The notes below the pieces were generated by a model, which saw only the letters and a program-made list of their open reading frames with translations, ran no database searches and had not been told where the DNA came from. A stretch of 49,460 nt of DNA, from NCBI RefSeq assembly GCF_900114235.1, contig NZ_FOSJ01000016.1:1-49460 (forward strand), given 5' to 3'. The stretch is from Marinilactibacillus piezotolerans. GTDB lineage: Bacteria > Bacillota > Bacilli > Lactobacillales > Carnobacteriaceae_A. Below, piece after piece: positions 36,666-48,012 of this stretch. A program made the position numbers and the translations under genes. The number at the start of each line of letters is the position of its first letter. Position 1 is the stretch's first letter.

Positions 36666-39310
36666 TTATAAAAAAGGTATATATTAGTAATTTTAAAGGT
36701 ATAAAGAATAAGATTATACTTGATTTTAGTGATAAAACTTCTTTACTCGTAGGTCCAAATGGGTTCGGTAAAACTACAATATTCGATGCAATTGAATTGG
36801 CTTTTACAGGGAAGATTCATCGTACAGATATATTAAAGGTAACGAAAGATAATAAAAATTACAAGAAGCCATTTTTTCAAAATGATGAAAACAAAGATGT
36901 AATAATAAAAGTTTGGTTAGAAAATGAGGATCAAGAACAATTAGTTATCGTTAAATTCTTTGATAAGGACTACTATCGAAAAAACCAGGTAACTGAAAGA
37001 AAAAATAAACCAAGTGACTTTTCTATTTTTAAGACATATACGGAAGATCCAAAAAAATTCGACAATGATGAATATAGTTCTGAAAATAGTAAAGTAATAG
37101 AGGATAAAGAAATTGAAAAATTTTTAAAGATTAGTGACAACCTTTTTAATGTTGAGAAAATTTACAAACTGTTTAATTATTTACAACAAGAAGAGACAAC
37201 ATATTTCTTGAAACAATCAGAAGAAAACAGGAAAAGGTCTTTAGGATTTTTATTTCAAACAAGTAAACAAGAAAATGAGTTAAAAAATATTTCTGAAGCA
37301 ATAACGAAGCTAGATTCGATTTATGAATCTCTAGATAAAAAGATAGCGAGTTATAAAACAGCAGAATCATACAAGAAAGAGGAATATTATAAGTTAATAA
37401 AGGGAAAAGATATTGAATTCGATCAAGAAACGTTATTTGGAAATGAAAGTATAGTAGATTTAGAAGTAAAATACAAAAAATATACTGATGAAATTAATAA
37501 GATTATAGATTTTAAACAAAATTTTTCACCCAAAGAGTATCAAAAGAGAAATAAACTGAATTATATAGAAAATGTATTAAAGCAAGAAAATTTGTTAAAT
37601 TATGTGGCTCTTAAAAATTACACTAATGAGAACACGATGAGTCTATTAGATAAAGAATATAGATACTTAAATAATAAACAATACGTAAAAAGTTTTATTT
37701 TAGAAAAATATTTTAATAAGGTTAGTTACTTAGAAAAAGAAAAAGTTCAATATAACCTCTATCGAGATTATATTAAACATTTAGAAAACGATGTATATAA
37801 TGAGGATACAAAAAAGATTCAGGAAATTTGTAATAAAATATTTCCTGAAAAAACTAAAAGTTTGCTTGAAAAATTAGACGAATTATTGTTAATTCAAAAA
37901 ATGGTCCAAGTGAATGATAATTCACTACAGAAAATTTTAGAAAATCGAAAGACAATTCATTATGAATATCACCAAAACCCTGACTTGAATGATAAGGGTA
38001 TGTGTCCATATTGTGGTAAAAGTTGGGAATCAACAGAACTTGATCAAAAATTTATTGAAACAGAATCTATTATAAGTGATCTTATGAATATACAAAGCCG
38101 TAGAGCAATGGAATTGAAAAATCAGATAAAGAAAGCATATATAGATCCTATGTTAAGTATAATAAAAGAAAAGAGCGAAAATCTGACACTTATTGATGAT
38201 GAAGTATTAGCGACTATTAAACAAATTGCAAATGCCAAATTAAACATTGATCATATGTACAAATTAACAGAAGGTTTTCGATTTGATGATAATATAAATG
38301 TTTTAGAATTAGACTCGAATGGATTAAATTTAATTTGTAATAAGGTTAAAAACTATATAGAAAGCAAAACATTAGTTAGTAGAGACTTATATGATGTGAT
38401 TACGAGATTGAATACAATTTCTTTTAGTGAAGAGCTAAAATTTATTAAGAAATGTTTAGATGATTTAGATTTGAATGATTTTTCTTTACAGATTGATAGC
38501 AACCAACAGAAGTCTTTATTGGATCTTAAAAGTGTTACGAGATCATTTGATCAAAAGCTAACACAATCTAAGGAAAGGTTTAAATTTAGCCACGAAAAAG
38601 TGATTGATCTTGAAGGAATATATGATTTTTATTTTGACAATAATAGTCATAGATTTGAAGAAGTAACGATAGATCAAATAACAAAGAAAAAAAGATATAT
38701 TCATAATCAGTATAAGTGGAAGTTAAATAAAAAAGTTAGTCGCATTGAAGAAAGAATGGATGTTATTCAATCTATGTTAGTTGAATTTGGAAAATTTAAA
38801 AAGGTATATGGAGATGAAATTACTTCCTATAAAAAAGAAATGATAGAAAGAATAAAATTCCCATTTTATCTATATACAGCAAAAATACTACAGAACTATC
38901 AACAAGGGTTTGGTATATTCTTGTCTACCTTGAAAAAGGATGACTCCATAAGATTTATAACAGATCCGACTACAGATCATGATGCTATGCACCATTTAAG
39001 TTCTGGACAAATAGCTGTAATATCACTTGCTTTTACACTAGCGATAAATAAAACATACAATATATCAAATAATTTAAAGTTTCTAGTAATAGATGATCCA
39101 ATTCAAGATATGGATTCATTAAATATACATTCATTTATAGAATTGTTAAAGTATGAATTTAGTAGAGAATATCAAATTATACTCTCAACACACAAAGATT
39201 TTAGCGCTATGTACACTAAATACAAATTTGAGCGGTTAGAAGGAAATGGAGTAAAAGTAATAAACGTTCAAAATTTACTTCATAAATCTATTGAAATGTC
39301 AGATGATTAA
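36662..39310 (+). CDS. lmuB: SMC/Rad50-like ATPase of the Lamassu/ABC-3C system
   Basis: An 882-residue ABC-class ATPase. Walker A is GPNGFGKTT (G31-T39), the hook is CPYC at 448-451 in MCPYCGKSWE flanked by long lysine-rich coiled-coil stretches, the signature is LSSGQ (779-783) and Walker B is FLVIDDPIQDMD (D811, D812), followed by the H-loop STHKDF. This is the layout of Rad50/SMC and LmuB proteins, in which DNA ends are sensed and the effector is released. It overlaps the middle gene by 4 bp. Base composition is extremely AT-rich. Alternative: RecN-like ATPase of another three-component system, but the operon favours Lamassu. Confidence 0.86.
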   Translation: MIIKKVYISNFKGIKNKIILDFSDKTSLLVGPNGFGKTTIFDAIELAFTGKIHRTDILKVTKDNKNYKKPFFQNDENKDVIIKVWLENEDQEQLVIVKFFDKDYYRKNQVTERKNKPSDFSIFKTYTEDPKKFDNDEYSSENSKVIEDKEIEKFLKISDNLFNVEKIYKLFNYLQQEETTYFLKQSEENRKRSLGFLFQTSKQENELKNISEAITKLDSIYESLDKKIASYKTAESYKKEEYYKLIKGKDIEFDQETLFGNESIVDLEVKYKKYTDEINKIIDFKQNFSPKEYQKRNKLNYIENVLKQENLLNYVALKNYTNENTMSLLDKEYRYLNNKQYVKSFILEKYFNKVSYLEKEKVQYNLYRDYIKHLENDVYNEDTKKIQEICNKIFPEKTKSLLEKLDELLLIQKMVQVNDNSLQKILENRKTIHYEYHQNPDLNDKGMCPYCGKSWESTELDQKFIETESIISDLMNIQSRRAMELKNQIKKAYIDPMLSIIKEKSENLTLIDDEVLATIKQIANAKLNIDHMYKLTEGFRFDDNINVLELDSNGLNLICNKVKNYIESKTLVSRDLYDVITRLNTISFSEELKFIKKCLDDLDLNDFSLQIDSNQQKSLLDLKSVTRSFDQKLTQSKERFKFSHEKVIDLEGIYDFYFDNNSHRFEEVTIDQITKKKRYIHNQYKWKLNKKVSRIEERMDVIQSMLVEFGKFKKVYGDEITSYKKEMIERIKFPFYLYTAKILQNYQQGFGIFLSTLKKDDSIRFITDPTTDHDAMHHLSSGQIAVISLAFTLAINKTYNISNNLKFLVIDDPIQDMDSLNIHSFIELLKYEFSREYQIILSTHKDFSAMYTKYKFERLEGNGVKVINVQNLLHKSIEMSDD

Positions 39311-39339
39311 ATAAAGGAAGCTAACAACTAAAAAATGAT

Positions 39340-39384
39340 AATCAAGTAGAATAGTATTTATTATGATTCTGCTTGATTTTCTAT
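39340..39384 (+). terminator. Terminator after the SMC/nuclease operon
   Basis: AATCAAG.AGAAT pairs with ATTCT.CTTGATTTT and ends in CTATTATT. It isolates the three-gene operon from hsdM. Confidence 0.7.
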
Positions 39385-39557
39385 TATTGCAACTTAATAG
39401 TATTAGATGAAGCACGGTTGTCTTTTATCATTTCTATTCAATTTGGCTTTACTGTTGTTACTATTTGTAAGGATAAGTAGGCAAACTGTATGTTCGTTGG
39501 GCCTAATCAAACAGAAAAACTATTTGTATATCCCCAAATAGGTACAAAGTAAAATTT

Positions 39558-39583
39558 AAATATTGCAATATTTGTTTTATAAT
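39558..39583 (+). promoter_or_regulatory. Palindrome over the hsdM promoter
   Basis: AAATATTGCAATATTT (39558-39573) is a perfect 16-bp palindrome lying directly upstream of TATAAT at 39578-39583. It overlaps the expected spacer, a position where a repressor would block transcription. Confidence 0.55.
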
Positions 39584-39633
39584 AAAAGAATGTAGCAAGT
39601 TAATCATTAAAGCAAATAGAGGAGTAACTTATA

Positions 39634-41256
39634 ATGGCAAACCAGAATCCGAAAACAATTTATCAGTCACTATGGAACAGTGCGGATATCCTGCGCTCCA
39701 AAATGGATGCAAGTGAGTATAAAAACTATACATTAGGGTTAATTTTCTACAAATACTTATCAGACAACATGCTGCATCATGCGGCAGAATTATTGGAAGA
39801 AGAGGTCACTGATCTAAACGAAGCACAGCAAGTGTACGCTGATGCTTTTAACGATCCTGAAATCAAAGAAGACTTGATCGATGAATTGAAATTTGATTTT
39901 TCTTACGCCTTAGAACCAAATCTCACGTTTACGGCTTTGATGCAATCGATTTATAAAGGGAAATTTCAATTAGAAGATTTAGCGCAAGGATTTCGCAATA
40001 TTGAACAGAGCAGCGAACTGTTTGAAAATTTATTTGAAGATGTAGATTTGTATTCCAGAAAATTAGGGGCTACACCGCAAAAGCAAAATCAAGTAATCTC
40101 CGATGTTATGAAAGAGCTAGCTACGCTAGATATGGCACATCAAGGAGACATTTTAGGGGATGCATATGAGTACCTGATCGGTCAATTTGCTTCAGATTCT
40201 GGGAAAAAAGCTGGAGAGTTTTATACACCGCAAGCTGTTTCTAGTTTAATGACACAAATCGTTGTTCAAGGAAAAGAAGATCAAAAAGGATTTTCCGTTT
40301 ACGATCCGACTATGGGATCAGGTTCACTCTTATTAAACGTCAAAAAATATACGAATGAACCAGGTACCGTTAATTACTTTGGTCAAGAATTAAATACTTC
40401 TACTTATAACTTAGCTCGTATGAATATGTTTCTTCATAAAGTAGACGTAGCGAATCAGCATTTAAGCAATGCAGATACATTAGATGCAGACTGGCCTACA
40501 GAAGAACCAACGAACTTTGATGCAGTACTGATGAATCCACCTTATAGTGCAAAATGGACAGCAGATAAAGGCTTTTTAGACGAACCGCGCTTTTCAATGT
40601 ACGGAGTACTAGCGCCTAAATCTAAAGCCGACTTTGCTTTCTTATTACATGGATATTACCACTTAAAAGATTCAGGTGTAATGGCTATCGTATTACCCCA
40701 TGGTGTTTTATTCAGAGGAGCAGCAGAAGGCAAAATCCGTAAAATCTTGCTTGAAAATGGCGCAATCGATACAGTGATTGGATTGCCGGCAAACATTTTC
40801 TTTAATACAAGTATTCCAACAACCGTTATTATTCTAAAGAAAAATCGTGAAAATAAAGATGTTTTATTTATCGACGCTTCAAATGAATTCACAAAAGAAA
40901 AAAATCAAAACAAGTTAGAAGAAAAGCATATTGAAAAAATATTAAATACCTACAAAGAGCGTAAAGATATTGAAAAGTATTCCCATGCAGCAACTTATGA
41001 TGAGATTGTAGAGAATGATTTTAACTTAAACATTCCAAGATATGTGGATACGTTTGAAGAAGAAGAACCTATTTCGTTAGCTGAAGTAGCACAAGACATG
41101 AAAGAAGTGCAAAAAGAAATTGCCGAATCAAATGCGGCATTAGCTCAAATGGTACAAGAATTAACTGCATCAAATGACGAAGCTCAGCAAGAATTAAATC
41201 AATTCATTGAACTCCTAGGCTTTAATGATGTGCAAGGCGGTGGACAATTTGAGTAG
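39634..41256 (+). CDS. hsdM: Type I restriction-modification methyltransferase subunit HsdM
   Basis: A 540-residue adenine-N6 methyltransferase subunit. The N-terminal HsdM_N part starts [33 protein letters not shown], the AdoMet motif is DPTMGSGSL from D224, and the catalytic motif is NPPYS at 301-305. Length is normal. The ATG at 39634 follows AGAGGAG. It is followed immediately by hsdS, overlapping it, in a compact operon hsdM-hsdS-hsdR. It modifies the target adenine and, with HsdS and HsdR, forms the restriction complex. Confidence 0.95.
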   Translation: MANQNPKTIYQSLWNSADILRSKMDASEYKNYTLGLIFYKYLSDNMLHHAAELLEEEVTDLNEAQQVYADAFNDPEIKEDLIDELKFDFSYALEPNLTFTALMQSIYKGKFQLEDLAQGFRNIEQSSELFENLFEDVDLYSRKLGATPQKQNQVISDVMKELATLDMAHQGDILGDAYEYLIGQFASDSGKKAGEFYTPQAVSSLMTQIVVQGKEDQKGFSVYDPTMGSGSLLLNVKKYTNEPGTVNYFGQELNTSTYNLARMNMFLHKVDVANQHLSNADTLDADWPTEEPTNFDAVLMNPPYSAKWTADKGFLDEPRFSMYGVLAPKSKADFAFLLHGYYHLKDSGVMAIVLPHGVLFRGAAEGKIRKILLENGAIDTVIGLPANIFFNTSIPTTVIILKKNRENKDVLFIDASNEFTKEKNQNKLEEKHIEKILNTYKERKDIEKYSHAATYDEIVENDFNLNIPRYVDTFEEEEPISLAEVAQDMKEVQKEIAESNAALAQMVQELTASNDEAQQELNQFIELLGFNDVQGGGQFE

Positions 41257-42454
41257 TAAAAGTCCTGAAATTAGATTTAACGGATTTACTGACGATTGGG
41301 AACAGCGTAAGTTATCAAAAGTGGTTAATGTAATGGATGGAGATAGAGGCAAAAATTATCCGTCAAAAGATGACTTCTCAAACAAAGAGCATACATTATT
41401 TTTGAGCGCAAATAATGTAACAAAGGAAGGTTTTTCATTTAAGAAAAATCAATATATTACTGAAGAAAGATCAAATGCTCTGGGTAATGGAAAACTTAAA
41501 CACAATGACATTATACTTACTTCTCGTGGCTCAGTGGGGCATATTGCTTGGTATAGTAGGGAAGTTGAATCTAAAGTTCCTCATGCTCGTATCAATTCGG
41601 GAATGTTAATACTTCGATCGAATAATAATATTGAAGCAAATTTTATCTCTCAATATTTAAAATCACCAATTGGAAAACGTCAAATTGATTTAATTAGTTT
41701 CGGTTCAGCACAACCCCAGTTGACAAAAAAAGATGTTTCAAATTACAACATTTCTTTACCAGATAGACAAGAACAGCTTAAGCTTGGGAAATTTTTCACT
41801 GATTTAGATAAAACTATCGCTCTTCATCAACGTGAGTTAGATAACTTGATCAAAAGTAAAAAAGGGTTTCTTCAAAAAATGTTTCCGAATAATAATGAAA
41901 GTACTCCTGAAATTCGGTTTGAAGAGTTTGGTGAACCATGGAAAAAATATGAACTTGGATCATTAATAGAGTATGAACAACCTTCGAAATATATTGTGAA
42001 ATCAACTGATTATGATAACAGTTTTAAAACTCCAGTTTTAACAGCTGGAAAAAGTTTTGTCTTGGGATATACAAATGAAACAGAAGATATAAAGATGGCA
42101 AGTGCTTCAAATCCTGTAATCATATTTGACGATTTTACAACAGGATCTCATTATGTTGACTTTCCTTTTAAAATCAAGAGCTCAGCTATGAAATTACTAA
42201 GCCAAAGAACAGAAGGAAATGATTTTTACTTTCTGTATTATATTTTAAAAAATATTTCGTATGTTCCGCAAAGTCACGAGCGTCATTGGATATCGAAATT
42301 TTCAGAATTCAGTGTAAAAATACCGTGTTATAATGAGCAACTAAAAATTGGTTCCTTTTTCAAACAACTTGATGACAGTATCAATCTTCATCAACAACAC
42401 ATAGAAAAGCTTAAACAAACCAAAAAAGCATTCTTACAAAAAATGTTCGTATAA
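41249..42454 (+). CDS. hsdS: Type I restriction-modification specificity subunit HsdS
   Basis: A 401-residue DNA-recognition subunit with two target-recognition halves. Each half opens with a matching sequence ([18 protein letters not shown] and [18 protein letters not shown]) and ends in the conserved coiled region ([17 protein letters not shown] and [17 protein letters not shown]). The start TTG at 41249 has AGGCGGTGG just before it and gives the usual family length; it overlaps the last codons of hsdM. No second hsdS or inverted half-gene that would allow switching is visible. The recognition sequence cannot be predicted. Confidence 0.92.
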   Translation: MSSKSPEIRFNGFTDDWEQRKLSKVVNVMDGDRGKNYPSKDDFSNKEHTLFLSANNVTKEGFSFKKNQYITEERSNALGNGKLKHNDIILTSRGSVGHIAWYSREVESKVPHARINSGMLILRSNNNIEANFISQYLKSPIGKRQIDLISFGSAQPQLTKKDVSNYNISLPDRQEQLKLGKFFTDLDKTIALHQRELDNLIKSKKGFLQKMFPNNNESTPEIRFEEFGEPWKKYELGSLIEYEQPSKYIVKSTDYDNSFKTPVLTAGKSFVLGYTNETEDIKMASASNPVIIFDDFTTGSHYVDFPFKIKSSAMKLLSQRTEGNDFYFLYYILKNISYVPQSHERHWISKFSEFSVKIPCYNEQLKIGSFFKQLDDSINLHQQHIEKLKQTKKAFLQKMFV

Positions 42455-42482
42455 CTAATCAGTAGAGGAACGAGGTGAAACA

Positions 42483-45400
42483 ATGGCAAATTTTACAGCT
42501 GAACAAGTACTGGAAGATAACTTAATTAAAAAGTTGATTAGCGGAGATTCGCAGTGGACTTATCGGGATGACTTGCATACTGAAGAGGAGCTATGGGAGA
42601 ATTTCCGCCATAAGTTGGAGCTGAATAATAAAAGTACTTTAGATGGCAATCCGTTGACTGAACAAGAATTTAAACAAGTTCAAAACCAGCTGTTGTTTCC
42701 AAGTTTTTATGCGGCCGCGAAATGGCTGGCTGGAGAGAATGGTATTGCCAAAGTGCAAGTTCAAAGAGAAGATGCTGCTTTAGGAACCATTCGATTAAAT
42801 GTTATCAACCGACAAGATGTTGCGGGCGGTATGTCTTCTTATGAAGTGATCAATCAATTCAAGTCAGATAAGAGGTCCATTGAAGATATGAATCGTCGGT
42901 TTGATGTGACGCTGTTGATCAATGGTTTGCCGATGATTCACATCGAATTGAAGAATCGTGCCCATCCTTATATGGATGCGTTCAGACAAGTGAAAAAATA
43001 TTTAAAAGAAGGAAAATTTACAGGAATTTATTCTTCGCTTCAAATGTTTGTGGTGACGAACGGAACAGATACCCGTTATATTGCTTCTGCACAAGATACG
43101 AAGTTGAACGAACAATTCTTAACGAAGTGGGTCAATAACCAAAACCAGCCAGTAAATGATTACTTAGAATTTGCGGAAGAAGTATTATCTATTCCAATGG
43201 CGCATAAAATGGTTACGCAATATACAGTGATTGATCGAGATAAAAAAGCATTGATTCTGCTGCGTCCGTATCAAATTCATGCCATAGAGGCAGTTAAACA
43301 AGCGTCTCGTAACCAAAAATCAGGATATGTATGGCATACAACCGGTTCGGGTAAAACATTGACCTCTTATAAAGTGGCTCGGAATTTGTTGCAAATTCCT
43401 TCACTGCAAAAAACAATTTTTATTGTCGACAGAGTAGATTTGGACCAGCAAACCTCTGCGTCCTTCACTTCATATGCAGAAAATGACGTCATCAACATTG
43501 ACGAAACAGAAAATGTAAATGATTTGATCAAAAAATTGCTTTCTGATGACCGCACAGTCATTATCACGACGATTCAAAAGCTAAATTTTGTGATGAAACG
43601 ATTCGCCCATCAAGAAGGGTCGAAAAAGCATACCCAGTTAACTCAGTTGAAAATTGCTTTTGTCGTAGATGAATGTCACCGTGCTGTTAGTCCCGCAAAG
43701 CAAAGAGAAATTGAAGAGTTTTTCGTTCATTCTTTATGGTACGGATTTACAGGGACACCGATCTTTTTTGAAAATGCTAAAAAAGTGGTCGGAGACTTGC
43801 CCAGAACAACAGCGAAACAATACGGAGACCGACTGCATGAATATACCGTTAAAGAAGCAATTAATGACCATGCCGTACTTGGGTTTCAAGTGGAGTATAA
43901 ATCGACGTTTTCTGAAGAAGAGTTAGATGGTGCCGTAATGGAACTCTCCGGTAGAAATGAACTAGACATGGGAGATATGAGCTCAGAAGACAAAGAAGCT
44001 TGGCTGCCTAAGTCTGTCTATGAAGATGAACGGCATATGCTGGAAGTCATTGACTCGATCATTAATAAGTCGCGTATGAAGTTGGGATTCCAAAAGGGAT
44101 CTGGACAAACTTATAATGCTCTTTTGACGACTTCTTCTATTGCGCAAGCTCAGCGTTATTATGATTTATTTAAAATGGTCAAAGCAGGAGAAACAACCGT
44201 CACGATCGATGAAAAAACAAAACGGGTCTTGCCAGATTTTCCAAAAGTTGCCATCACGTATTCAATTAGTGAAAACGAAGAAGCATCCATTGCGAACCAA
44301 GAAAAAATGAAAGAATCACTAAGAGACTATAACGAAGAATTTGATACAAGTTATAAAATCGATACAATGCGTGCTTATAATCGAAACGTAAATGATAGAC
44401 TATCTCGCAAAAAAGAAAAATATTTAGCGCGTGCGGAACAGTTGGATGTTGTTATCGTAGTCGATCGACTGCTTACCGGGTTTGATGCACCGTCTTTATC
44501 AACCTTGTTTATTGACCGGGCGCCGATGAAACCTCATGATTTGATCCAGGCATTTTCACGGACCAATCGTTTATTTGATAAACCGAAAAAATACGGACAG
44601 ATCGTAACGTTCCAAACACCCACAACGTATGAACAAAAAGTAAAAGAAGCTTTGATTTTGTATTCTAACGGCGGAGAGAATGAAGTGCTTGCCCCAGAAT
44701 GGGAAGAAGCAAAAGAAGCATTTATTGAAGCCATTACGGAATTAAAAGAATTGGTTGAAACACCGACCGAAGTAGACGGATTAAACCGAGCGGAACTTAA
44801 AAAATTCGTGAAAGCTTTCCAGAAACTAGATAAAACGTACGCTGCTGTTCAAGTATACACGGATTTTGATGTGGAACAGTTAGGTACAGAATTTCCAATT
44901 ATTCCAGCTGAAATCGAAGAGTTTAACGGCAAGTATGTGAATGCCCTTGAAGAGTTGAAAGAGGATCCCAATGAAAAAGAACTCATTGAGATCAATATCG
45001 AATATGAACTAGAATCTGTGAAAACAGAAGAAATCAACTATGAGTACATTTTGCAGCTGATTCAAGCATTCGTGCCAAGCGGTGACGACGAATATGAATT
45101 GCTGGCTAGAGAAGACGCAAAAGCAACCGCTGAAGTGGATAAGTATATTGATGATCTGGCAAAAAACAACCCAAGATTAGCCGGAATCATGCAGAACCTT
45201 TGGGGCAACATTCGATTAAACCCAGAGAAATACCGTGATCAGAATATCTCTAACGTTTTAGAAGACGTCATCCAAAGCGAACAACAATACGTCATCGAAG
45301 ACTTTTCACAAAAATGGCAAGTAAAGCAAGAAGAGCTGAGTTATGTAGTCGCCAACTACAGTCCTAAAAAAGACAAACAGAATGGCGAAAGCGAATTAAA

Positions 45401-45533
45401 AGAGTCTGCCAATTACTATGCCTACAAAGAAAAAGCTGAAAAACCAGTATCCAAACTAAAATACTGGAAACATGTACGTTCTGATTTTGAAGAAATAATG
45501 AAGAATGAGATCTTGCCGTTGCAACGGCGGTAA
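42483..45533 (+). CDS. hsdR: Type I restriction-modification endonuclease subunit HsdR
   Basis: A 1016-residue motor and nuclease subunit. The N-terminal nuclease has D141 in [13 protein letters not shown] and E155-L-K157 in HIELKNR, the PD-(D/E)xK core. The helicase part has [10 protein letters not shown] (K291), DECHRA (D396-H399) and later SF2 motifs such as [21 protein letters not shown] and QAFSRTNR. The C-terminus is the HsdM-contacting region. GAGGAACGAGG precedes the ATG, 28 bases after hsdS. It looks full length and complete, so the restriction system is probably active. Confidence 0.95.
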   Translation: MANFTAEQVLEDNLIKKLISGDSQWTYRDDLHTEEELWENFRHKLELNNKSTLDGNPLTEQEFKQVQNQLLFPSFYAAAKWLAGENGIAKVQVQREDAALGTIRLNVINRQDVAGGMSSYEVINQFKSDKRSIEDMNRRFDVTLLINGLPMIHIELKNRAHPYMDAFRQVKKYLKEGKFTGIYSSLQMFVVTNGTDTRYIASAQDTKLNEQFLTKWVNNQNQPVNDYLEFAEEVLSIPMAHKMVTQYTVIDRDKKALILLRPYQIHAIEAVKQASRNQKSGYVWHTTGSGKTLTSYKVARNLLQIPSLQKTIFIVDRVDLDQQTSASFTSYAENDVINIDETENVNDLIKKLLSDDRTVIITTIQKLNFVMKRFAHQEGSKKHTQLTQLKIAFVVDECHRAVSPAKQREIEEFFVHSLWYGFTGTPIFFENAKKVVGDLPRTTAKQYGDRLHEYTVKEAINDHAVLGFQVEYKSTFSEEELDGAVMELSGRNELDMGDMSSEDKEAWLPKSVYEDERHMLEVIDSIINKSRMKLGFQKGSGQTYNALLTTSSIAQAQRYYDLFKMVKAGETTVTIDEKTKRVLPDFPKVAITYSISENEEASIANQEKMKESLRDYNEEFDTSYKIDTMRAYNRNVNDRLSRKKEKYLARAEQLDVVIVVDRLLTGFDAPSLSTLFIDRAPMKPHDLIQAFSRTNRLFDKPKKYGQIVTFQTPTTYEQKVKEALILYSNGGENEVLAPEWEEAKEAFIEAITELKELVETPTEVDGLNRAELKKFVKAFQKLDKTYAAVQVYTDFDVEQLGTEFPIIPAEIEEFNGKYVNALEELKEDPNEKELIEINIEYELESVKTEEINYEYILQLIQAFVPSGDDEYELLAREDAKATAEVDKYIDDLAKNNPRLAGIMQNLWGNIRLNPEKYRDQNISNVLEDVIQSEQQYVIEDFSQKWQVKQEELSYVVANYSPKKDKQNGESELKESANYYAYKEKAEKPVSKLKYWKHVRSDFEEIMKNEILPLQRR

Positions 45534-45615
45534 AGATTGTAACAAATATTAATTTATTTTAGTACTTATTAGACAATGATAAAACCTAACGTAGTCTGAC
45601 TAGATCTCAGTTATT

Positions 45616-48012
45616 ATGTATATAAAAGAAATACCTGAATTTTACTATGACCGGTTCTTTGAATGTATAGGTGATGAAGGGAAAGAAAGACATTTGGATA
45701 ATAATTCAGAAAAAAATAGTAGTGATGGTACCAATCTGTTTGGTGAGAGAGAGAAAAAAGAAGATCAAAAAAGTAACTATGTCATAGTTGGAAATGGGTT
45801 TGATTTAAATTTAGGATTGAAGAGTTCATATAATAATTTTTTAGAAGAAACCATAAGGCAGTACAGACTTTATGACAATAATTTACTTTATGAATTCAAC
45901 AATCTTTTTATCAAAGAATTTGATGGTAAAGAGTTAAACTGGTCTGATTTTGAAACGATTTTCGAAAATCAAATAATAGAAATAAATAAATCTTACATGC
46001 AAAGCAATAGTGATTATACAAATAATTTCAGAGTTGATAAAATTAACCGAAATTTGAGAGAGCTGGAAAAACTGTTCTATCATTATATAAAAAAAGAATA
46101 TGAAAATTGGACAGAAAATAGAAAGAATAAAAAGAGTAAAATCAATAGGTTTTATAAAGAACTTTTTTCCAATAAAGATACCCATATACTTTCTTTTAAT
46201 TTTACAAATGCTTTAAAGGATGTTCTTAAAGAAAACGGAATAACAAATTCAAATAACTACCAGCTTCATGGATCCCTAAAGGATAACAATATCATTTTCG
46301 GAGGGGGATTTACTGGAAGTGAAGGTTTAAAGAATGTTAATTTGAATGACTCATTAACCAACGATAAACTAGTGAGAATGAAAAATGATCCTACTTTATT
46401 TTCAAATAGACAAAGACTAATTCAAAATTTGAAAGCGAATAAGAATGAATCTTTCAATCTTTTTATAATGGGTCACTCTATTATAGGAAGCGATTTTATA
46501 TTTCTTAAACCTTTTTTTGAAAAAGCTCACAAAATATATTTATTTTATCACGAGAAAGATTACTCTACAAAACTGCAATACTTTATAAAACAATTAGGAA
46601 GGGAGCAAGCTGAAAAGATATATCTTATACCATTTTTTAATGTTTTGCAGAAACAAGAAGATCTTGTTGTGATTGACGGTTTAGAAAATTATAATTTAGT
46701 AAAAGATAATTTTACTTTTTCAATTCCACAGGATAAAGAAAGTAGTTTGATCTTCGAAAATGTCCAAATAGACTCTCATAGTTTCATAGTTTACAAACTA
46801 AGGCAAATAAGTATAAATGGAAAGATAGAGTTAGAGAATCTATTAAAGGTACTAGAACAGTTCGAACAGGAATATACTGTCGAATTCCAACCGAATTTTG
46901 CAATCCACATACAGGAAGTTAAAGATAGCAAAGCATTATCAAAATTATTTGCGAATCGAGTTTTCAAGAATAGTTTAAAGTATGCTAATAGAATAGAAAT
47001 CTTAAATTCTACGTTTGAATGGAAAGCTTTATATAATATAATAGATATTAACAAACTAGAAGAATGTATCATGAAAAATAATAATATAATCTTTGATGAA
47101 AGTAATAGTCAGTTTGACATATCCAAGCTTCCTGAAATGAAAAATTTACAAATTGAGAATAATGAGTTTCAAGACGATGCCAATGAACTTAATGTTAAAA
47201 GCATTTTTGAAATAACTATTGAACACTCATTAGCTAATATGTATAGGCTTATAGTGATATATAATAATAATTTGACTGTAAACCAGAAAATAATGGATAT
47301 AGGAATAGAAAGCACAATTATAAAAATCCAAATAGATTCTTCAACTGCTAATGTACATTTTCCTAAAGTGGAACATTTAGAGATGTATGGTATAGATGAT
47401 ATTTCACTTCCAAGTATAACAATTAATAATAAAATAAGTGTTTTAAAAGTAAATGATTTTGCTGATGAAGAATTAAAATTGAGTATGTTTTTCCAGAAAG
47501 AAAATAATTTACTATCAAAATTGCAAGAAATAGAAATTAACAATATGTTTTTAAATACTCTAGAAGTTGATATTTTTTGTGATATTTTCAATTATTCTCC
47601 TATACTAAGATATAATACTGATAAAATTTATTTTTCGAAAATTATAAGTGAAAGTAACAAAAATGCTAAGGAATTAAACATATTAGATCTAATAGTAGAA
47701 AGAAGCGAACCGTTTAGATCCTCCTCTAAAACTAATGAGGAGAAAAATAAGGCAATTAAAAATATCATAATAATGGATGAACAAATCTCTGAATTTGTCG
47801 ATGAATGGGGTATAAACAAAGAGAAACTTAATTTCTTCCTAGAGAATTATCAGTTAAAAAAAGAAATAAATATGCAAAATGGTTATCAGGAACTTCGTAG
47901 AAAAGAATATTTTCATAACAGCAGCAAAAGTAAAAATATGAACTATTTAGAGTATTCAAATGCGTTCAAAAATGAATTAAAGTTATTGGTTGAAAAGGTG
48001 CGAGATAACTAA
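45616..48012 (+). CDS. AbiH-family defence protein with long repeat-like C-terminal region
   Basis: A 798-residue protein. Residues 55-300 match the AbiH abortive-infection family: YVIVGNGFDLNLGL (GNGFDL at 59-64), FETIFENQ, HILSFNFTNAL (F196, N195) and LHGS (217-220), then MGHSIIGSDF (GHS 286-288, D293). AbiH itself is known to give phage resistance in lactococci, mechanism unclear. Residues about 330-760 are an extra region of alternating short strands and leucine-rich turns (SKLPEMKNLQIENNEF, VEHLEMYGIDDISLPSITI, LQEIEINNMFLNTLEV) that look like degenerate leucine-rich repeats. Most AbiH proteins are far shorter. An extra acidic 50 residues precede the core. No good ribosome site precedes the ATG, so a later start is possible. 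Very AT-rich. Confidence 0.78.
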   Translation: MYIKEIPEFYYDRFFECIGDEGKERHLDNNSEKNSSDGTNLFGEREKKEDQKSNYVIVGNGFDLNLGLKSSYNNFLEETIRQYRLYDNNLLYEFNNLFIKEFDGKELNWSDFETIFENQIIEINKSYMQSNSDYTNNFRVDKINRNLRELEKLFYHYIKKEYENWTENRKNKKSKINRFYKELFSNKDTHILSFNFTNALKDVLKENGITNSNNYQLHGSLKDNNIIFGGGFTGSEGLKNVNLNDSLTNDKLVRMKNDPTLFSNRQRLIQNLKANKNESFNLFIMGHSIIGSDFIFLKPFFEKAHKIYLFYHEKDYSTKLQYFIKQLGREQAEKIYLIPFFNVLQKQEDLVVIDGLENYNLVKDNFTFSIPQDKESSLIFENVQIDSHSFIVYKLRQISINGKIELENLLKVLEQFEQEYTVEFQPNFAIHIQEVKDSKALSKLFANRVFKNSLKYANRIEILNSTFEWKALYNIIDINKLEECIMKNNNIIFDESNSQFDISKLPEMKNLQIENNEFQDDANELNVKSIFEITIEHSLANMYRLIVIYNNNLTVNQKIMDIGIESTIIKIQIDSSTANVHFPKVEHLEMYGIDDISLPSITINNKISVLKVNDFADEELKLSMFFQKENNLLSKLQEIEINNMFLNTLEVDIFCDIFNYSPILRYNTDKIYFSKIISESNKNAKELNILDLIVERSEPFRSSSKTNEEKNKAIKNIIIMDEQISEFVDEWGINKEKLNFFLENYQLKKEINMQNGYQELRRKEYFHNSSKSKNMNYLEYSNAFKNELKLLVEKVRDN

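Noticed and set aside
34594-39310. Reading the operon as RecBCD/AddAB-like or as a CBASS system
   Set aside because: No helicase motifs and no cyclase or cyclic-nucleotide sensor; the hook ATPase and Cap4-like nuclease with a middle gene fit Lamassu/ABC-3C.
41249-42454. Phase-variable hsdS switching
   Set aside because: Only one hsdS is present and no inverted half-gene or recombinase lies nearby, although the two halves share direct repeats.
45616-48012. Reading the AbiH protein as a sirtuin or TIR-type NAD-degrading effector
   Set aside because: GNGFDL resembles nucleotide-binding starts, but the full motif set fits AbiH; no sirtuin GAGxS or TIR residues are present.
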